This document shows positions 34,814-42,762 of a DNA stretch of 64,000 nucleotides, one piece after another. Under the pieces are notes generated by a model. The model searched no databases. It worked only from the letters and a program-made list of their open reading frames with translations, and was not told the DNA's origin. Positions within the stretch are counted from its first letter, which is position 1. Each line of letters opens with the position of its first letter. Made by a program: the position numbers and the translations under genes. The stretch comes from Streptomyces ficellus (lineage in GTDB: Bacteria > Actinomycetota > Actinomycetes > Streptomycetales > Streptomycetaceae), in contig NZ_CP034279.1 in the NCBI RefSeq assembly GCF_009739905.1, positions 5,022,001 to 5,086,000 on the forward strand. Reading direction: 5' to 3'.

Positions 34814-35377
34814 TCAGCCGTCCTGCGCGCCGCTCGCCCGGCGGCGCAGGAGCCAGGCCCCGCCCACGGCGGAGGCGGCCAGCACTGCCACTCCCGCCGC
34901 GATCTGGGTGCTGTCGGGGCCGACGCTGCCGCCCACCCCGGTCTTCACGTGACCGCTCGGGACGTGGCCGCCCGAGTCGTGGCCGCCGGAGCTGTGCCCG
35001 CCCGAGTCGTGACCGCGCTCGACGATCAGGTCACCGGTGGCGGTCTTGCCGTTGTCGCAGGCCACAGCGATGGAGTAGGTGCCCGGCTTGGTGTGCGAGG
35101 GGACCGTGAACCGGCCGACCACCACGTCCTTGTGGGTGCCGGGCGACAGCTCGAACTCGCCCGCGCCGAGGGACTCCGCGTCGCCGATCCCGTGCCCCTT
35201 CTTGCCGCAGGCGGTGGTGTTGACCGTGACGGTCTCGCCCGGCTTGGCGGTCGACGGGTACACCTCCAGCTTCCCGAAGTCACCGGCGTACGCGACGTAC
35301 GCGGCCGGTGAGGCGAGGGCGCCGAGCGAGACGACCGCCAGCGCGGTACCGGTCAGCAGGCGGGCAGTGGTGCGCAT
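34814..35377 (-). CDS. Secreted wall-anchored protein, candidate sortase substrate
   Basis: 187 aa from ATG 35377 with GGAGG five nt upstream. A signal peptide (LLTGTALAVVSLGALASPAA) is followed by an Ig-like beta domain (KLEVYPSTAKPGETVTVNTT, PGTYSIAVACDNGKTATGDL). A His/Ser/Gly repeat comes next (GHDSGGHSSGGHDSGGH), then a non-canonical sorting region: VKTGVGGSVGPDST, hydrophobic segment, RRRAS tail. It is adjacent to the class F sortase, likely its substrate. The two cysteines could form a disulfide. Function outside the cell is unknown. Confidence 0.82.
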   Translation of the reverse strand: MRTTARLLTGTALAVVSLGALASPAAYVAYAGDFGKLEVYPSTAKPGETVTVNTTACGKKGHGIGDAESLGAGEFELSPGTHKDVVVGRFTVPSHTKPGTYSIAVACDNGKTATGDLIVERGHDSGGHSSGGHDSGGHVPSGHVKTGVGGSVGPDSTQIAAGVAVLAASAVGGAWLLRRRASGAQDG

Positions 35378-35625
35378 GGGATCCTCCGGGGCGCGCGACA
35401 AGCGGGGGTGACGGTCGGATGTCCTGTCTCCGAGGTAAGGCCCCGTCCGCCGTACCCGCCTGCTGATACCCCATCAGATTGCGCCGTCCGGGTCGGCGTG
35501 TCGCCCTGGACGGCCCGTATCGGCGCAGGTCAGCGACGGGTCGCCGGCCCCGCCCGCCGCCCCGCCCCGAACGGGTGACCCCTCCCCGCCCGAGCCGGTG
35601 GCGAGATGTTCACGGGAACCGCTTG

Positions 35626-35645
35626 ACCTGAATCATGGTTGAGGT
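35626..35645 (+). promoter_or_regulatory. SoxR-type operator before FMN reductase gene
   Basis: ACCTGAATCATGGTTGAGGT is a 20-bp dyad with ACCTxAA/TTxAGGT arms, matching the SoxR site pattern (recalled core CCTCAA...TTGAGG). It overlaps TTGACC at 35623-35628 (-35-like) and ends 15 bp before the ATG. In S. coelicolor, SoxR controls a small set of genes including an FMN-reductase homologue, which supports the reading. Start-proximal placement implies a leaderless or very short leader transcript. Confidence 0.7.
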
Positions 35646-35660
35646 ACGAAGGTCTTCTTC

Positions 35661-36260
35661 ATGGAGATCACCGAGCGCTCGCCGCTCACCCTCACCGTCG
35701 TCGTCGCCAGCAACCGCGAAGGCCGTTTCGGGCCCGTCATCGCCGACTGGTTCCTCGCCCACGCCGGACAGCACACCGACTTCACCGTCGACGTCGTCGA
35801 CCTCGCCGACCCCGGCAACGACCTGCCCACCGCCCTCTCCCGCGACCCCGCCCCCGACGTGCGCGACCGGCTCGCGCGGATCAGCCCCCGGCTCGCCGCC
35901 GCCGACGCGTTCGTCGTCCTCACCCCCGAGTACAACCACTCCTTCCCCGCCTCCCTCAAGAACCTCATCGACTGGCACTACACCGAATGGCAGGCCAAGC
36001 CCGTCGGCTTCGTCTCCTACGGCGGCGTCTCCGGCGGCCTGCGCGCCGTCGAACAACTCCGCCAGGTCTTCGCGGAACTGCACGCCGTCACCGTCCGCGA
36101 CACCGTCTCCTTCCACAACGCCTTCGGCCACTTCGACGAGGACGGCCGCCACAAGGACCCCACCGCCCCCGACGCCGCCGCCAAGACCATGCTCGACCAG
36201 CTCTCCTGGTGGGCCCACGCCCTGCGCGACGCCAAGTCCGTCCGCCCCTACGCGTCCTGA
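35661..36260 (+). CDS. NADPH-dependent FMN reductase-type flavoprotein
   Basis: 199 aa. FMN-binding flavodoxin fold: VVVASNREGRFGPVIADWFL (phosphate loop, ~residues 13-32), DAFVVLTPEYNHSFPASLKNLIDW (FMN ring loop), VGFVSYGGVSGGLRAVEQLR. It resembles NAD(P)H:quinone or chromate reductase relatives. A SoxR-type operator upstream suggests induction by redox-cycling compounds such as pigmented antibiotics. No partner gene is apparent; cutA follows in the same direction after 78 bp. Confidence 0.92.
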   Translation: MEITERSPLTLTVVVASNREGRFGPVIADWFLAHAGQHTDFTVDVVDLADPGNDLPTALSRDPAPDVRDRLARISPRLAAADAFVVLTPEYNHSFPASLKNLIDWHYTEWQAKPVGFVSYGGVSGGLRAVEQLRQVFAELHAVTVRDTVSFHNAFGHFDEDGRHKDPTAPDAAAKTMLDQLSWWAHALRDAKSVRPYAS

Positions 36261-36338
36261 ACGCGGGGTGCGTACGCTCGGCCGTACGCCGCGCGGTGCG
36301 CCGCCGTGGCGCGACGACCGACGCTCGGAGGCGAGACC

Positions 36339-36662
36339 GTGACCCAGGCCATGACCGTACTCACCACCACCGACAGCGCCGAGAAGGCGCAGGAACTGGC
36401 CCGCGGCGCGGTGGAGGCGCGGCTCGCCGCCTGCGCGCAGATCTCCGGTCCGGTCACCTCCGTCTACCACTGGCGGAACGCCATCGAGACCAGCCAGGAG
36501 TGGCAGGTGCTCTTCAAGACCACCGAGGCCCGCTACCCCTCGCTGGAGGCGCACCTCACCACGGTCCACGACTACGAGACGCCCGAGATCATCGCCACCC
36601 CGGTGGTGCGGGGGAGCGCGGGCTACCTCGCGTGGATCCGGCAGGAGACCACGGAACGATGA
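36339..36662 (+). CDS. cutA: Divalent-cation tolerance protein CutA
   Basis: 107 aa from GTG 36339, which has GGAG about 8 nt upstream. The trimeric ferredoxin-like CutA1 fold is clear: MTVLTTTDSAEKAQELARGA, RLAACAQISGPVTSVYHW, EWQVLFKTTEARYPSLEAHL, YETPEIIATPVVRGSAGYLAW. CutA1 proteins bind divalent metals and are linked to metal tolerance, though the precise job is unsettled. The stop overlaps the next start (ATGA). Confidence 0.94.
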   Translation: MTQAMTVLTTTDSAEKAQELARGAVEARLAACAQISGPVTSVYHWRNAIETSQEWQVLFKTTEARYPSLEAHLTTVHDYETPEIIATPVVRGSAGYLAWIRQETTER

Positions 36663-37147
36663 GCGAACTGCCGTTCTTCGTGTACGGGACGCTGCGGCCC
36701 GGCGAGTACAACCACGACCGGTTCCTCCGTGGCCGCACGGCGACGGAGGAACCGGCCCTGCTGGCGGGCGCCCTGCTGTACGACGGACCCGGCTACCCGT
36801 ACCTGCTGCGGGGCGCGGGGTGCGTCACGGGCGACCTGGTGAGCGCCGCCCCGGGCCACTACGAGGAGCTCGTCGCCCTGCTCGACCTCCTGGAGGACGG
36901 CTACGACCGGGAGGTGTGCGACGCGGTGCGCACCGGGGACGGGGCGACCGTACGGGCCTGGGTGTACGTCGCCACCCCCGCGGTACGGCCGGGGGCCGCG
37001 ATCACCGGCGGCGACTGGCTCGGGCACCGGCCGCCCCCGCGGCGCCCGGGCCGCCCGGGCTCACCGCTTCCCCAGCCGCGTTCGGGCCCGCCGCTGCCCC
37101 GGACCCGTCCGGGTTCACCGCTTCCAGGCGGACCGCGCACACCTTGA
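36659..37147 (+). CDS. Gamma-glutamylcyclotransferase (GGCT)-family protein
   Basis: 162 aa. FFVYGTLRPGEYNHDRFL at the N-terminus is the GGCT signature, and LLDLLEDGYDREV holds the catalytic-type Glu. The enzymatic domain ends near residue 122. The remaining ~40 residues are a Pro/Gly/Arg tail that runs 146 bp antisense into the convergent nitrate reductase gene. Members act on gamma-glutamyl amines or related amides; the substrate is unknown. Translation is coupled to cutA. Confidence 0.83.
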   Translation: MSELPFFVYGTLRPGEYNHDRFLRGRTATEEPALLAGALLYDGPGYPYLLRGAGCVTGDLVSAAPGHYEELVALLDLLEDGYDREVCDAVRTGDGATVRAWVYVATPAVRPGAAITGGDWLGHRPPPRRPGRPGSPLPQPRSGPPLPRTRPGSPLPGGPRTP

Positions 37148-39203
37148 ACTCCGGCATCCGGGAGGTGGGATCCAGGGCGGGGTTGGTCAGGTTGTTCGCC
37201 CGCCCCTCGCCCGCCCAGTGGAACGGCATGAACACCGTGTCCGGCCGGATGCCCGTGGTGATCCGCGCGGGCGCCACCGCCCGTCCGCGCCGCGAGACGA
37301 CCGCGACCGGCTCGCCCTCGGCGACGCCCAGCCGCTCGGCCAGCCGGGGGTGCAGCTCCACGAACGGCCCCGGCGCGGCGGCGTTCAGCTCGGCGACGCG
37401 CCGGGTCTGGGCGCCCGACTGGTACTGGGACACCACCCGCCCGGTGGTCAGCACCACCGGGTACGCGTCGTCCGTCTCCTCGCCCGCCGGGCGGTGCGTG
37501 ACGGGCACGAACCGCGCCCGCCCGTCCGGCGTCGCGAACCGGTCCAGGAACAGCCGGGGCGTACCCGGGTGGCCCGGCTCGGGGCACGGCCAGAACACGC
37601 CGTCCTCCTCCGCGATGCGGCGGTAGCTGATGCCCGCGTAGTCGGCCGGCCCGCCCGCCGAGGCCCGGCGCAGCTCCTCGAAGACCTCCTCCGGGTCGGT
37701 GGGGAAGCCCTTCTGCCGGCCGAGCAGTTCCGCGAGCCCGTGCAGCACCTCCAGGTCGCTCCGTACGCCCGCGGGCGGGTCGACGGCCCGGCGGCGCAGC
37801 AGGACGCGGCCCTCGAGGTTGGTCATGGTGCCGGTCTCCTCCGCCCACTGCGTCACCGGCAGGACGACGTCGGCGAGCGCGGCGGTCTCCGACAGCACGA
37901 CGTCCGCCACGGCGAGGAAGTCCAGGGACTCGATCCGCTCCTGGACGTGCGCGGCGCGCGGCGCCGACACCACCGGGTTGGAACCCATGAGGAGCAGCGC
38001 CCTGATGTCGGTGCCGAGCGCGTCGAGGAGTTCGTAGGCGCTGCGGCCCGGCCCGGGGAGCGTCGCGGGGTCGACGCCCCACACCCCGGCGACGTGGGCG
38101 CGGGCGGCGGGGTCGTCGAGCTTGCGGTAGCCGGGCAACTGGTCGGCCTTCTGGCCGTGTTCGCGCCCGCCCTGCCCGTTGCCCTGCCCGGTCAGGCAGC
38201 CGTACCCGGACAGCGGCCGGCCCGCGCGCCCGGTCGCGAGGCACAGGTTGATCCAGGCGCCGACGGTGTCGGTGCCCTTGGACTGCTGCTCGGGGCCGCG
38301 CGCGGTCAGCACCATGCCGTCGGGGGCGTCGCAGAACATCGCCACGGCCTGCCGCAGCTGCGGCACGGGGATGCCGGTGATGCGCTCGACGAGCGCCGGC
38401 CAGTGGGACATGGCGGCCGCGCGGGCGTCCGCCCAGCCCGTGGTGCGGCTCCCGACGAACTCCTCGTCCGTCCGCCCCTCCGCCACGACCAGGTGCAGCA
38501 GCCCGAGGGCGAGAGCCAGGTCGGTGCCGGGGCGGGGGGCGAGGTGCAGGTCGGCCTGCTCGGCGGTGCGGGTGCGGCGCGGGTCGACGACGATCAGCTT
38601 GCCGCCGTTCTCCTTCAGTTCGGTGAGGAAGCGCAGCGCCGGGGGCATGGTTTCGGCCAGGTTCGACCCGACGAGGATCACGCAGCCGGTGCGCGGGATG
38701 TCCTCCAGCGGGAAGGGCAGCCCCCGGTCGAGCCCGAAGGCCCGCTGGTGGGCCGCGGCGGCGGACGACATGCAGAACCGGCCGTTGTAGTCGATCTGCG
38801 ACGTCCCGAGGACCAGCCGGGCGAACTTGCCCAGCGCGTACGCCTTCTCATTGGTCAGCCCGCCACCCCCGAACACCCCGACGGCATCCGCCCCGTGCCG
38901 CTCCCGCGTCCCGCGCAGCCCCTCGGCGACGGCACACAGGGCCTCCTCCCAGGTGGCCGGTTCCAGCCTGCCGGTCGTGGTGTTCCGCACCAGCGGCTCC
39001 TCCAGCCTCACCCGGGAGGAGAGCACCGCGGGTGCGGTACGTCCCTTGCCGCACAGGGCCCCCCGGTTGACGGGGAAGTCGGTGCGCTCCACCACCTCGA
39101 CGCCGTCGCCGGAGGGCCGGAGGTTCATCCCGCACTGCAGGGAGCAGTACGGACAGTGCGTGGGGGTGGTGGCGGTGGTGGCGGTGTGCATGCCCCCGAG
39201 CAT
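37002..39203 (-). CDS. Assimilatory nitrate reductase, molybdopterin catalytic subunit
   Basis: 733 aa; ATG 39191 is an alternative start. The N-terminal [4Fe-4S] site is HCPYCSLQCGM ... ALCGKG. Mo-bis-MGD domains follow: IDYNGRFCMSSAAAAHQRAF, CVILVGSNLAETMPPALRF, YGCLTGQGNGQGGREHGQKA, LLLMGSNPVVSAPRA. The C-terminal cap includes QYQSGAQTRRVAELN and FMPFHWAGEGRANNLTNP. It reduces nitrate to nitrite for NirBD in the cytoplasm, receiving electrons from the FAD reductase or ferredoxin. The last ~38 residues are an Ala/Gly-rich tail outside the family domain, overlapping the GGCT gene. Confidence 0.94.
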   Translation of the reverse strand: MLGGMHTATTATTPTHCPYCSLQCGMNLRPSGDGVEVVERTDFPVNRGALCGKGRTAPAVLSSRVRLEEPLVRNTTTGRLEPATWEEALCAVAEGLRGTRERHGADAVGVFGGGGLTNEKAYALGKFARLVLGTSQIDYNGRFCMSSAAAAHQRAFGLDRGLPFPLEDIPRTGCVILVGSNLAETMPPALRFLTELKENGGKLIVVDPRRTRTAEQADLHLAPRPGTDLALALGLLHLVVAEGRTDEEFVGSRTTGWADARAAAMSHWPALVERITGIPVPQLRQAVAMFCDAPDGMVLTARGPEQQSKGTDTVGAWINLCLATGRAGRPLSGYGCLTGQGNGQGGREHGQKADQLPGYRKLDDPAARAHVAGVWGVDPATLPGPGRSAYELLDALGTDIRALLLMGSNPVVSAPRAAHVQERIESLDFLAVADVVLSETAALADVVLPVTQWAEETGTMTNLEGRVLLRRRAVDPPAGVRSDLEVLHGLAELLGRQKGFPTDPEEVFEELRRASAGGPADYAGISYRRIAEEDGVFWPCPEPGHPGTPRLFLDRFATPDGRARFVPVTHRPAGEETDDAYPVVLTTGRVVSQYQSGAQTRRVAELNAAAPGPFVELHPRLAERLGVAEGEPVAVVSRRGRAVAPARITTGIRPDTVFMPFHWAGEGRANNLTNPALDPTSRMPEFKVCAVRLEAVNPDGSGAAAGPNAAGEAVSPGGPGAAGAAGARASRRR

Positions 39204-39214
39204 GCGGTCCCCGT

Positions 39215-39241
39215 GTTACGGCCACCGACACCCCGCATTAC
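39215..39241 (-). promoter_or_regulatory. GlnR-like half-sites upstream of nitrate reductase
   Basis: GTTAC (39215-39219) and ATTAC (39237-39241) are spaced 22 bp, the distance between the two GTnAC elements of a GlnR box; the intervening GAAAC-type half-site is poor (CGACA). The site is 12-38 bp upstream of the start. GlnR control of nitrate assimilation is known in Streptomyces; here it is inferred. Confidence 0.4.
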
Positions 39242-39323
39242 ATGCCCGGTACGCCGTACTCCGCGGCGCCCGGCGCGGGAGGTGAGGCGGGGGCCGGGAA
39301 GCCGGAACACCGCCCAGGGGTGT

Positions 39324-39433
39324 GGCCGTGCAGGGTCGGCCCCGCAGGGGTTGGCGGCGCGGGGCGGGCTCCCTCACGCGTGACCCAGGGCCGCCGACCC
39401 CGAGGAGTCGAGCCCGGAGGGGCCGCGCCCCAC
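39324..39433 (-). repeat. Dispersed ~110-bp intergenic repeat, copy B
   Basis: The reverse complement aligns with copy A at 17241-17350 end to end, sharing GGCCCCTCCGGGCTCG, CCTCGGGGTCGGCGGCC and CGCCAACCCCTGCGGGG, then GACCCTGCACGGCC. It occupies most of the 356-bp gene-free gap between the nitrate reductase start and the next gene's stop. Just beyond it CCCCGCGGCAGCCG occurs twice, 34 bp apart. Confidence 0.8.
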
Positions 39434-39559
39434 CACCCCGCGGCAGCCGGACGACCCGCACCCGACACACCCCGCGGCAGCCGAACGGCGCGGCACCCCG
39501 AACGCCCGCACCGGCCCCACCGGGGCCCGGCCCGGGGCCGCCCCGCCGCCGGCTGCCCC

Positions 39560-40240
39560 CTAGGGAGTGCGGCCCAGCGCGTCCGTCACGCCCGTCTCCG
39601 CCCGGCCCAGGAACGTCGGGTCCGGCTCCACCGCCGCGTCGAGGGCGGCCTTGCCCGCCGCCACCAGCTCCCGGGTCGCGCCCCAGTACCAGACCGAGTC
39701 CCGCGGTTCGTCGACCCCGACCCCGTACGCGTCGATGCCCGCCTCCTGGCACAGCGCGACCGCCCGGCGGATGTGGAAGCCCTGGGTCACCAGCACCGCC
39801 CGCTCGACACCGAAGATCTTCCTGGCGCGGACGCACGAGTCCCAGGTGTCGAAGCCCGCGTAGTCGCTGACGATCCGCCCGTCCGGTACGCCCCGCTCCC
39901 GGAGGTACGCGCGCATGGCGTCGGGCTCGTCGTACTCGACACGGCCGTTGTCGCCGGTCACGAGGATGACCTTGACCTTGCCGTCCCGGTACAGCGTGGC
40001 CGCCGCGTCGAGCCGGTGCGCCAGGTACGGGGTGGGGCGGCCCTTCCACAGGCCGGCGCCGAAGACCACGGCGACGTCCCGCGCGGGCACGTCCGCCGTC
40101 GTACGGAGCCGGCTGTCGGCGACCGCGTGCATCCAGGTCGCGGGCAGCAGCGCCAGTACGCAGCCGAGCATCACGCCCTGCACCAGCCGCCGCCGGCTCC
40201 GCCGGCTCACGGGCCACCTCGGCCGTCGTACACCCCTCAT
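39560..40240 (-). CDS. SanA/YdcF-family (DUF218) membrane protein
   Basis: 226 aa from ATG 40240, chosen because GGAGGG lies 8 nt upstream; GTG 40267 would extend it. A very basic N-terminus and one membrane span (LVQGVMLGCVLALLPATWM) are followed by the extracytoplasmic DUF218 domain: VAVVFGAGLWKGRPTPYLAH, KVILVTGDNGRVEYDEPDAM, DYAGFDTWDSCVRARKIF, VTQGFHIRRAVALC. SanA is linked to envelope barrier function and vancomycin sensitivity in enterobacteria. Chemistry unknown. Confidence 0.9.
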   Translation of the reverse strand: MRGVRRPRWPVSRRSRRRLVQGVMLGCVLALLPATWMHAVADSRLRTTADVPARDVAVVFGAGLWKGRPTPYLAHRLDAAATLYRDGKVKVILVTGDNGRVEYDEPDAMRAYLRERGVPDGRIVSDYAGFDTWDSCVRARKIFGVERAVLVTQGFHIRRAVALCQEAGIDAYGVGVDEPRDSVWYWGATRELVAAGKAALDAAVEPDPTFLGRAETGVTDALGRTP

Positions 40241-40310
40241 GGACCGAACCCTCCGGAGAAATCCCACGTCCCACCCCCGCCCCTTCCGACGCCGGAACGG
40301 GCCGCCCGGT

Positions 40311-41024
40311 TCACTGCGGCACGTGTGATCTCGACGGCGGCCGGCCGCCGTACAGCAGCGCCGCGAGCCCCGCCCCGAGCAGGCCGCCGAGCAGCTGGGC
40401 GGCGATGAAGCCCGGCATCGACGCGGGCGCGATGCCGGTGAACGAGTCCGTGAGGGACCTGCCCACCGTCGCGGCCGGGTTGGCGAACGAGCCGGACGAC
40501 GTGAACCAGATGGCGGCGGCGATGTACGCGGCGACCGCGACCGGGGCGAGCTGCGCGCGGCCGATGCGGTCCAGGCCCTGGACGAGCAGCACCAGGCCGG
40601 CCGTGGCGACCGTCTCGCCCAGCAGCAGGTGGCCGTCGGACCGCAGCTGCGTGGACCAACCGCCAGGTGCCCGGCCGAACATGGCCCCGGCCAGCAGCGC
40701 GCCCGCGACCGCCCCGGCCAGCTGGGCGGCGATGTAGAGGGCGACGTCCCGGCCGGTCAGCCCGCCCGGGGTGCGGCGGCCCGTCCACCAGACGGACAGG
40801 GTGACGATCGGGTTGAGGTGGGCGCCGGACACCGGGGCGAACAGGGCGATGAGCAGCCCGAGGCCGATCGCGGACGCCAGCGAGTTGGCCAGCAGCTGTA
40901 CGCCCACGTCCCGGCTCAGCCCGGTGGCCTGGATGCCCGAACCGACGATGACCGCCACGAGCGCCCCGGTGCCGACGAGTTCCGCGACAGCGCGGCGTGG
41001 CAGCGCGCTCTGCGTACCACCCAT
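40311..41024 (-). CDS. Aquaporin / MIP-family channel
   Basis: 237 aa, six membrane spans. The two pore loops are visible: GAHLNPIVTLSVWW (NPI instead of NPA) and GSFANPAATVGRSL (canonical NPA). GTGALVAVIVGSG opens the first helix. Family members pass water, glycerol or arsenite. The altered first NPA and the 18-bp palindrome upstream could indicate a regulated metalloid channel, but no ars genes are adjacent. ATG 41024 is preceded by a GGGGGG purine run. Confidence 0.92.
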   Translation of the reverse strand: MGGTQSALPRRAVAELVGTGALVAVIVGSGIQATGLSRDVGVQLLANSLASAIGLGLLIALFAPVSGAHLNPIVTLSVWWTGRRTPGGLTGRDVALYIAAQLAGAVAGALLAGAMFGRAPGGWSTQLRSDGHLLLGETVATAGLVLLVQGLDRIGRAQLAPVAVAAYIAAAIWFTSSGSFANPAATVGRSLTDSFTGIAPASMPGFIAAQLLGGLLGAGLAALLYGGRPPSRSHVPQ

Positions 41025-41047
41025 GAGACCCCCCTCATTTCCTGTGT

Positions 41048-41065
41048 GCGGAAAATATATTCCGC
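41048..41065. promoter_or_regulatory. AT-rich 18-bp dyad upstream of aquaporin
   Basis: GCGGAA-AATATA-TTCCGC: perfect 6-bp arms around an A/T core, 24 bp upstream of the aquaporin ATG. The A/T core is unusual in this genome. It is likely an operator overlapping the promoter. Confidence 0.55.
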
Positions 41066-41135
41066 GTTTCGAAATGAAGGTAGCGGGTAAGGGTGATCCT
41101 TTCTCGCTGTACACCGGTCTCCGGCCACCGGCAGG

Positions 41136-41876
41136 ATGGACGCCATGTCCACTCCCGGCCTCTGGGCCCGCGCCGCCGCCCGCAACAACGCCGCATGGTG
41201 CGACACCATGTGCCGCGCCCACGGCCTCGGACCCGGCGACCTCACCGGCCGCGTCTGGACGCACCCGCGCCGCACGCCGCCCTACTACCCCGACGCCGTC
41301 ACCCTCGTACCCGGCACCCCGGCGCACGAGGTGCTCGACGCCATCGACCTGCGCACCCCCGGCTGCTCCGTCAAGGACGGCTTCGCCACCCTCGACCTCA
41401 CCCCGCACGGCTTCCGGCCGCTCTTCGACGCCCAGTGGATCCACCGCCCCGCCACGCCGCCCGGCGACACGGCCGCGGACACGGTGCCCTGGGAGCCCGT
41501 CCGGACCGCCGCCGCACTCGCCGACTGGGAGACCGCCTGGAGCGACGGCGCCGACCCCATGAACCTCTTCCGCCCCGCCCTCCTCGACGACCCCGCGACC
41601 ACCGTCCTCGCGGGCCACGCCCCGGACGGCCGGACCGTCGCCGGGGCCGTCGTCACCCTCAGCGCCACCCCGGACGCCGGCCCCGTCGTCGGCGTCTCCA
41701 ACGTCTTCGCCACCGGCCCCGGCGCCGACCCCTGGCCCGGCTGCCTCGCCGCGATCGCCCGCCGGTGGCCCGGCACCCCGGTCGTCGGGTACGAACACGG
41801 CGACGACCTGACGGCTGCCCTCCGCCACGGCTTCACCACGACCGGCACCCTGCGCGTCTGGGTCGCCGCCCCCTGA
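41136..41876 (+). CDS. Acetyltransferase-like protein of unknown function
   Basis: 246 aa; ATG 41145 would remove three residues. The first half (WCDTMCRAHGLGPGDLTGRV, YYPDAVTLVPG) is typical of an uncharacterised actinobacterial family. The second half shows a GNAT-like strand-helix order (AGAVVTLSATPDAGPVVGVS, CLAAIARRWPGTPVVGYEHG, LRHGFTTTGTLRVWV), but the acetyl-CoA loop (Q/RxxGxG/A) is not evident. I therefore describe it as acetyltransferase-like only. It sits alone between divergent and same-strand neighbours. Confidence 0.6.
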   Translation: MDAMSTPGLWARAAARNNAAWCDTMCRAHGLGPGDLTGRVWTHPRRTPPYYPDAVTLVPGTPAHEVLDAIDLRTPGCSVKDGFATLDLTPHGFRPLFDAQWIHRPATPPGDTAADTVPWEPVRTAAALADWETAWSDGADPMNLFRPALLDDPATTVLAGHAPDGRTVAGAVVTLSATPDAGPVVGVSNVFATGPGADPWPGCLAAIARRWPGTPVVGYEHGDDLTAALRHGFTTTGTLRVWVAAP

Positions 41877-41957
41877 GCACGGCCCGGTGAGCCACCCGGA
41901 AAAAACCCGTCACCCGCACGCAACGAGGCGGCAACACCCGCCCGCCACCATCGGTTC

Positions 41958-42725
41958 ATGACGGAGCAACCCCACCCGCCCACCCTCGTCGCCGTCGCCC
42001 ACGGCAGCCGCGACCCCCGCGCGCTCGCCACCGTGAACGCCCTGCTCGACCGGGTCCGCGAACTGCGGCCCACCCTGCCGGTCCGCCTCGGCCACATCGA
42101 GCTCAACGCCCCCCTCCTCACCGACACCCTGGCCGCCCACCCGCCCGGCGACGCCGTCCTCGTACCCCTCCTCCTCAGCCGCGGACACCACGTCAAGCAC
42201 GACCTGCCCCGCGCCGCCGCCACCGCACCCCACCTGCGCGTACGCGTCGCCGCCCCGCTCGGCCCCCACCCCCTGCTCGTCGAGGCGCTCCTCGCCCGCC
42301 TCACCGAGGCCGGCTGGCGCACCGCCCACGGCACCGACCGCGCCACCGGCGTCGTCCTCGCCGCCGCCGGCTCCCGCGACCCCGACTCCGCCGCCGACAC
42401 CCGCCGCACCGCCCGGCTGCTCAGCGAACGCCTCGGCGGCGTGCCGGTGGTCCCCGCCTACGCCTCCGCCGCCTCGCCCACCGTCCCCGAAGCCCTCCGC
42501 GCGCTCACCGCCCGGGGCCGCCACCGGATCGCCGTCGCCTCCTGCTTCACCGCCCCCGGACTGTTCGCCGCCCGCACCGCGGCGGCCGCGCCCTGGATCG
42601 CCGCCGCCCCCCTCGGCGCCCACCCCGCCCTCGCCCGGCTCGTCCTGCACCGCTACGACCAGGCCACGGCCACGCCCGCCCCGGCCCCCTCCACCACCGC
42701 CGAGCCGCAACTGGTCACCGCCTGA
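41958..42725 (+). CDS. Sirohydrochlorin chelatase / CbiX-type protein
   Basis: 255 aa. Two CbiX-like halves are present. The first has LVAVAHGSRDPRALATVNAL with the metal-binding His, and VLVPLLLSRGHHVKHDLPRA. The second has VVLAAAGSRDPDSAADTRRT and AVASCFTAPGLFA. These enzymes insert Fe or Co into sirohydrochlorin. Siroheme is the cofactor of the NirB encoded about 11 kb away, so this may be the last step of its synthesis. Cobalamin is the alternative. No other siroheme genes are in the window. Confidence 0.9.
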   Translation: MTEQPHPPTLVAVAHGSRDPRALATVNALLDRVRELRPTLPVRLGHIELNAPLLTDTLAAHPPGDAVLVPLLLSRGHHVKHDLPRAAATAPHLRVRVAAPLGPHPLLVEALLARLTEAGWRTAHGTDRATGVVLAAAGSRDPDSAADTRRTARLLSERLGGVPVVPAYASAASPTVPEALRALTARGRHRIAVASCFTAPGLFAARTAAAAPWIAAAPLGAHPALARLVLHRYDQATATPAPAPSTTAEPQLVTA

Positions 42726-42762
42726 CCGGTTCACCGTCAGTCCTGGCGGTTACCTTCAGTGC

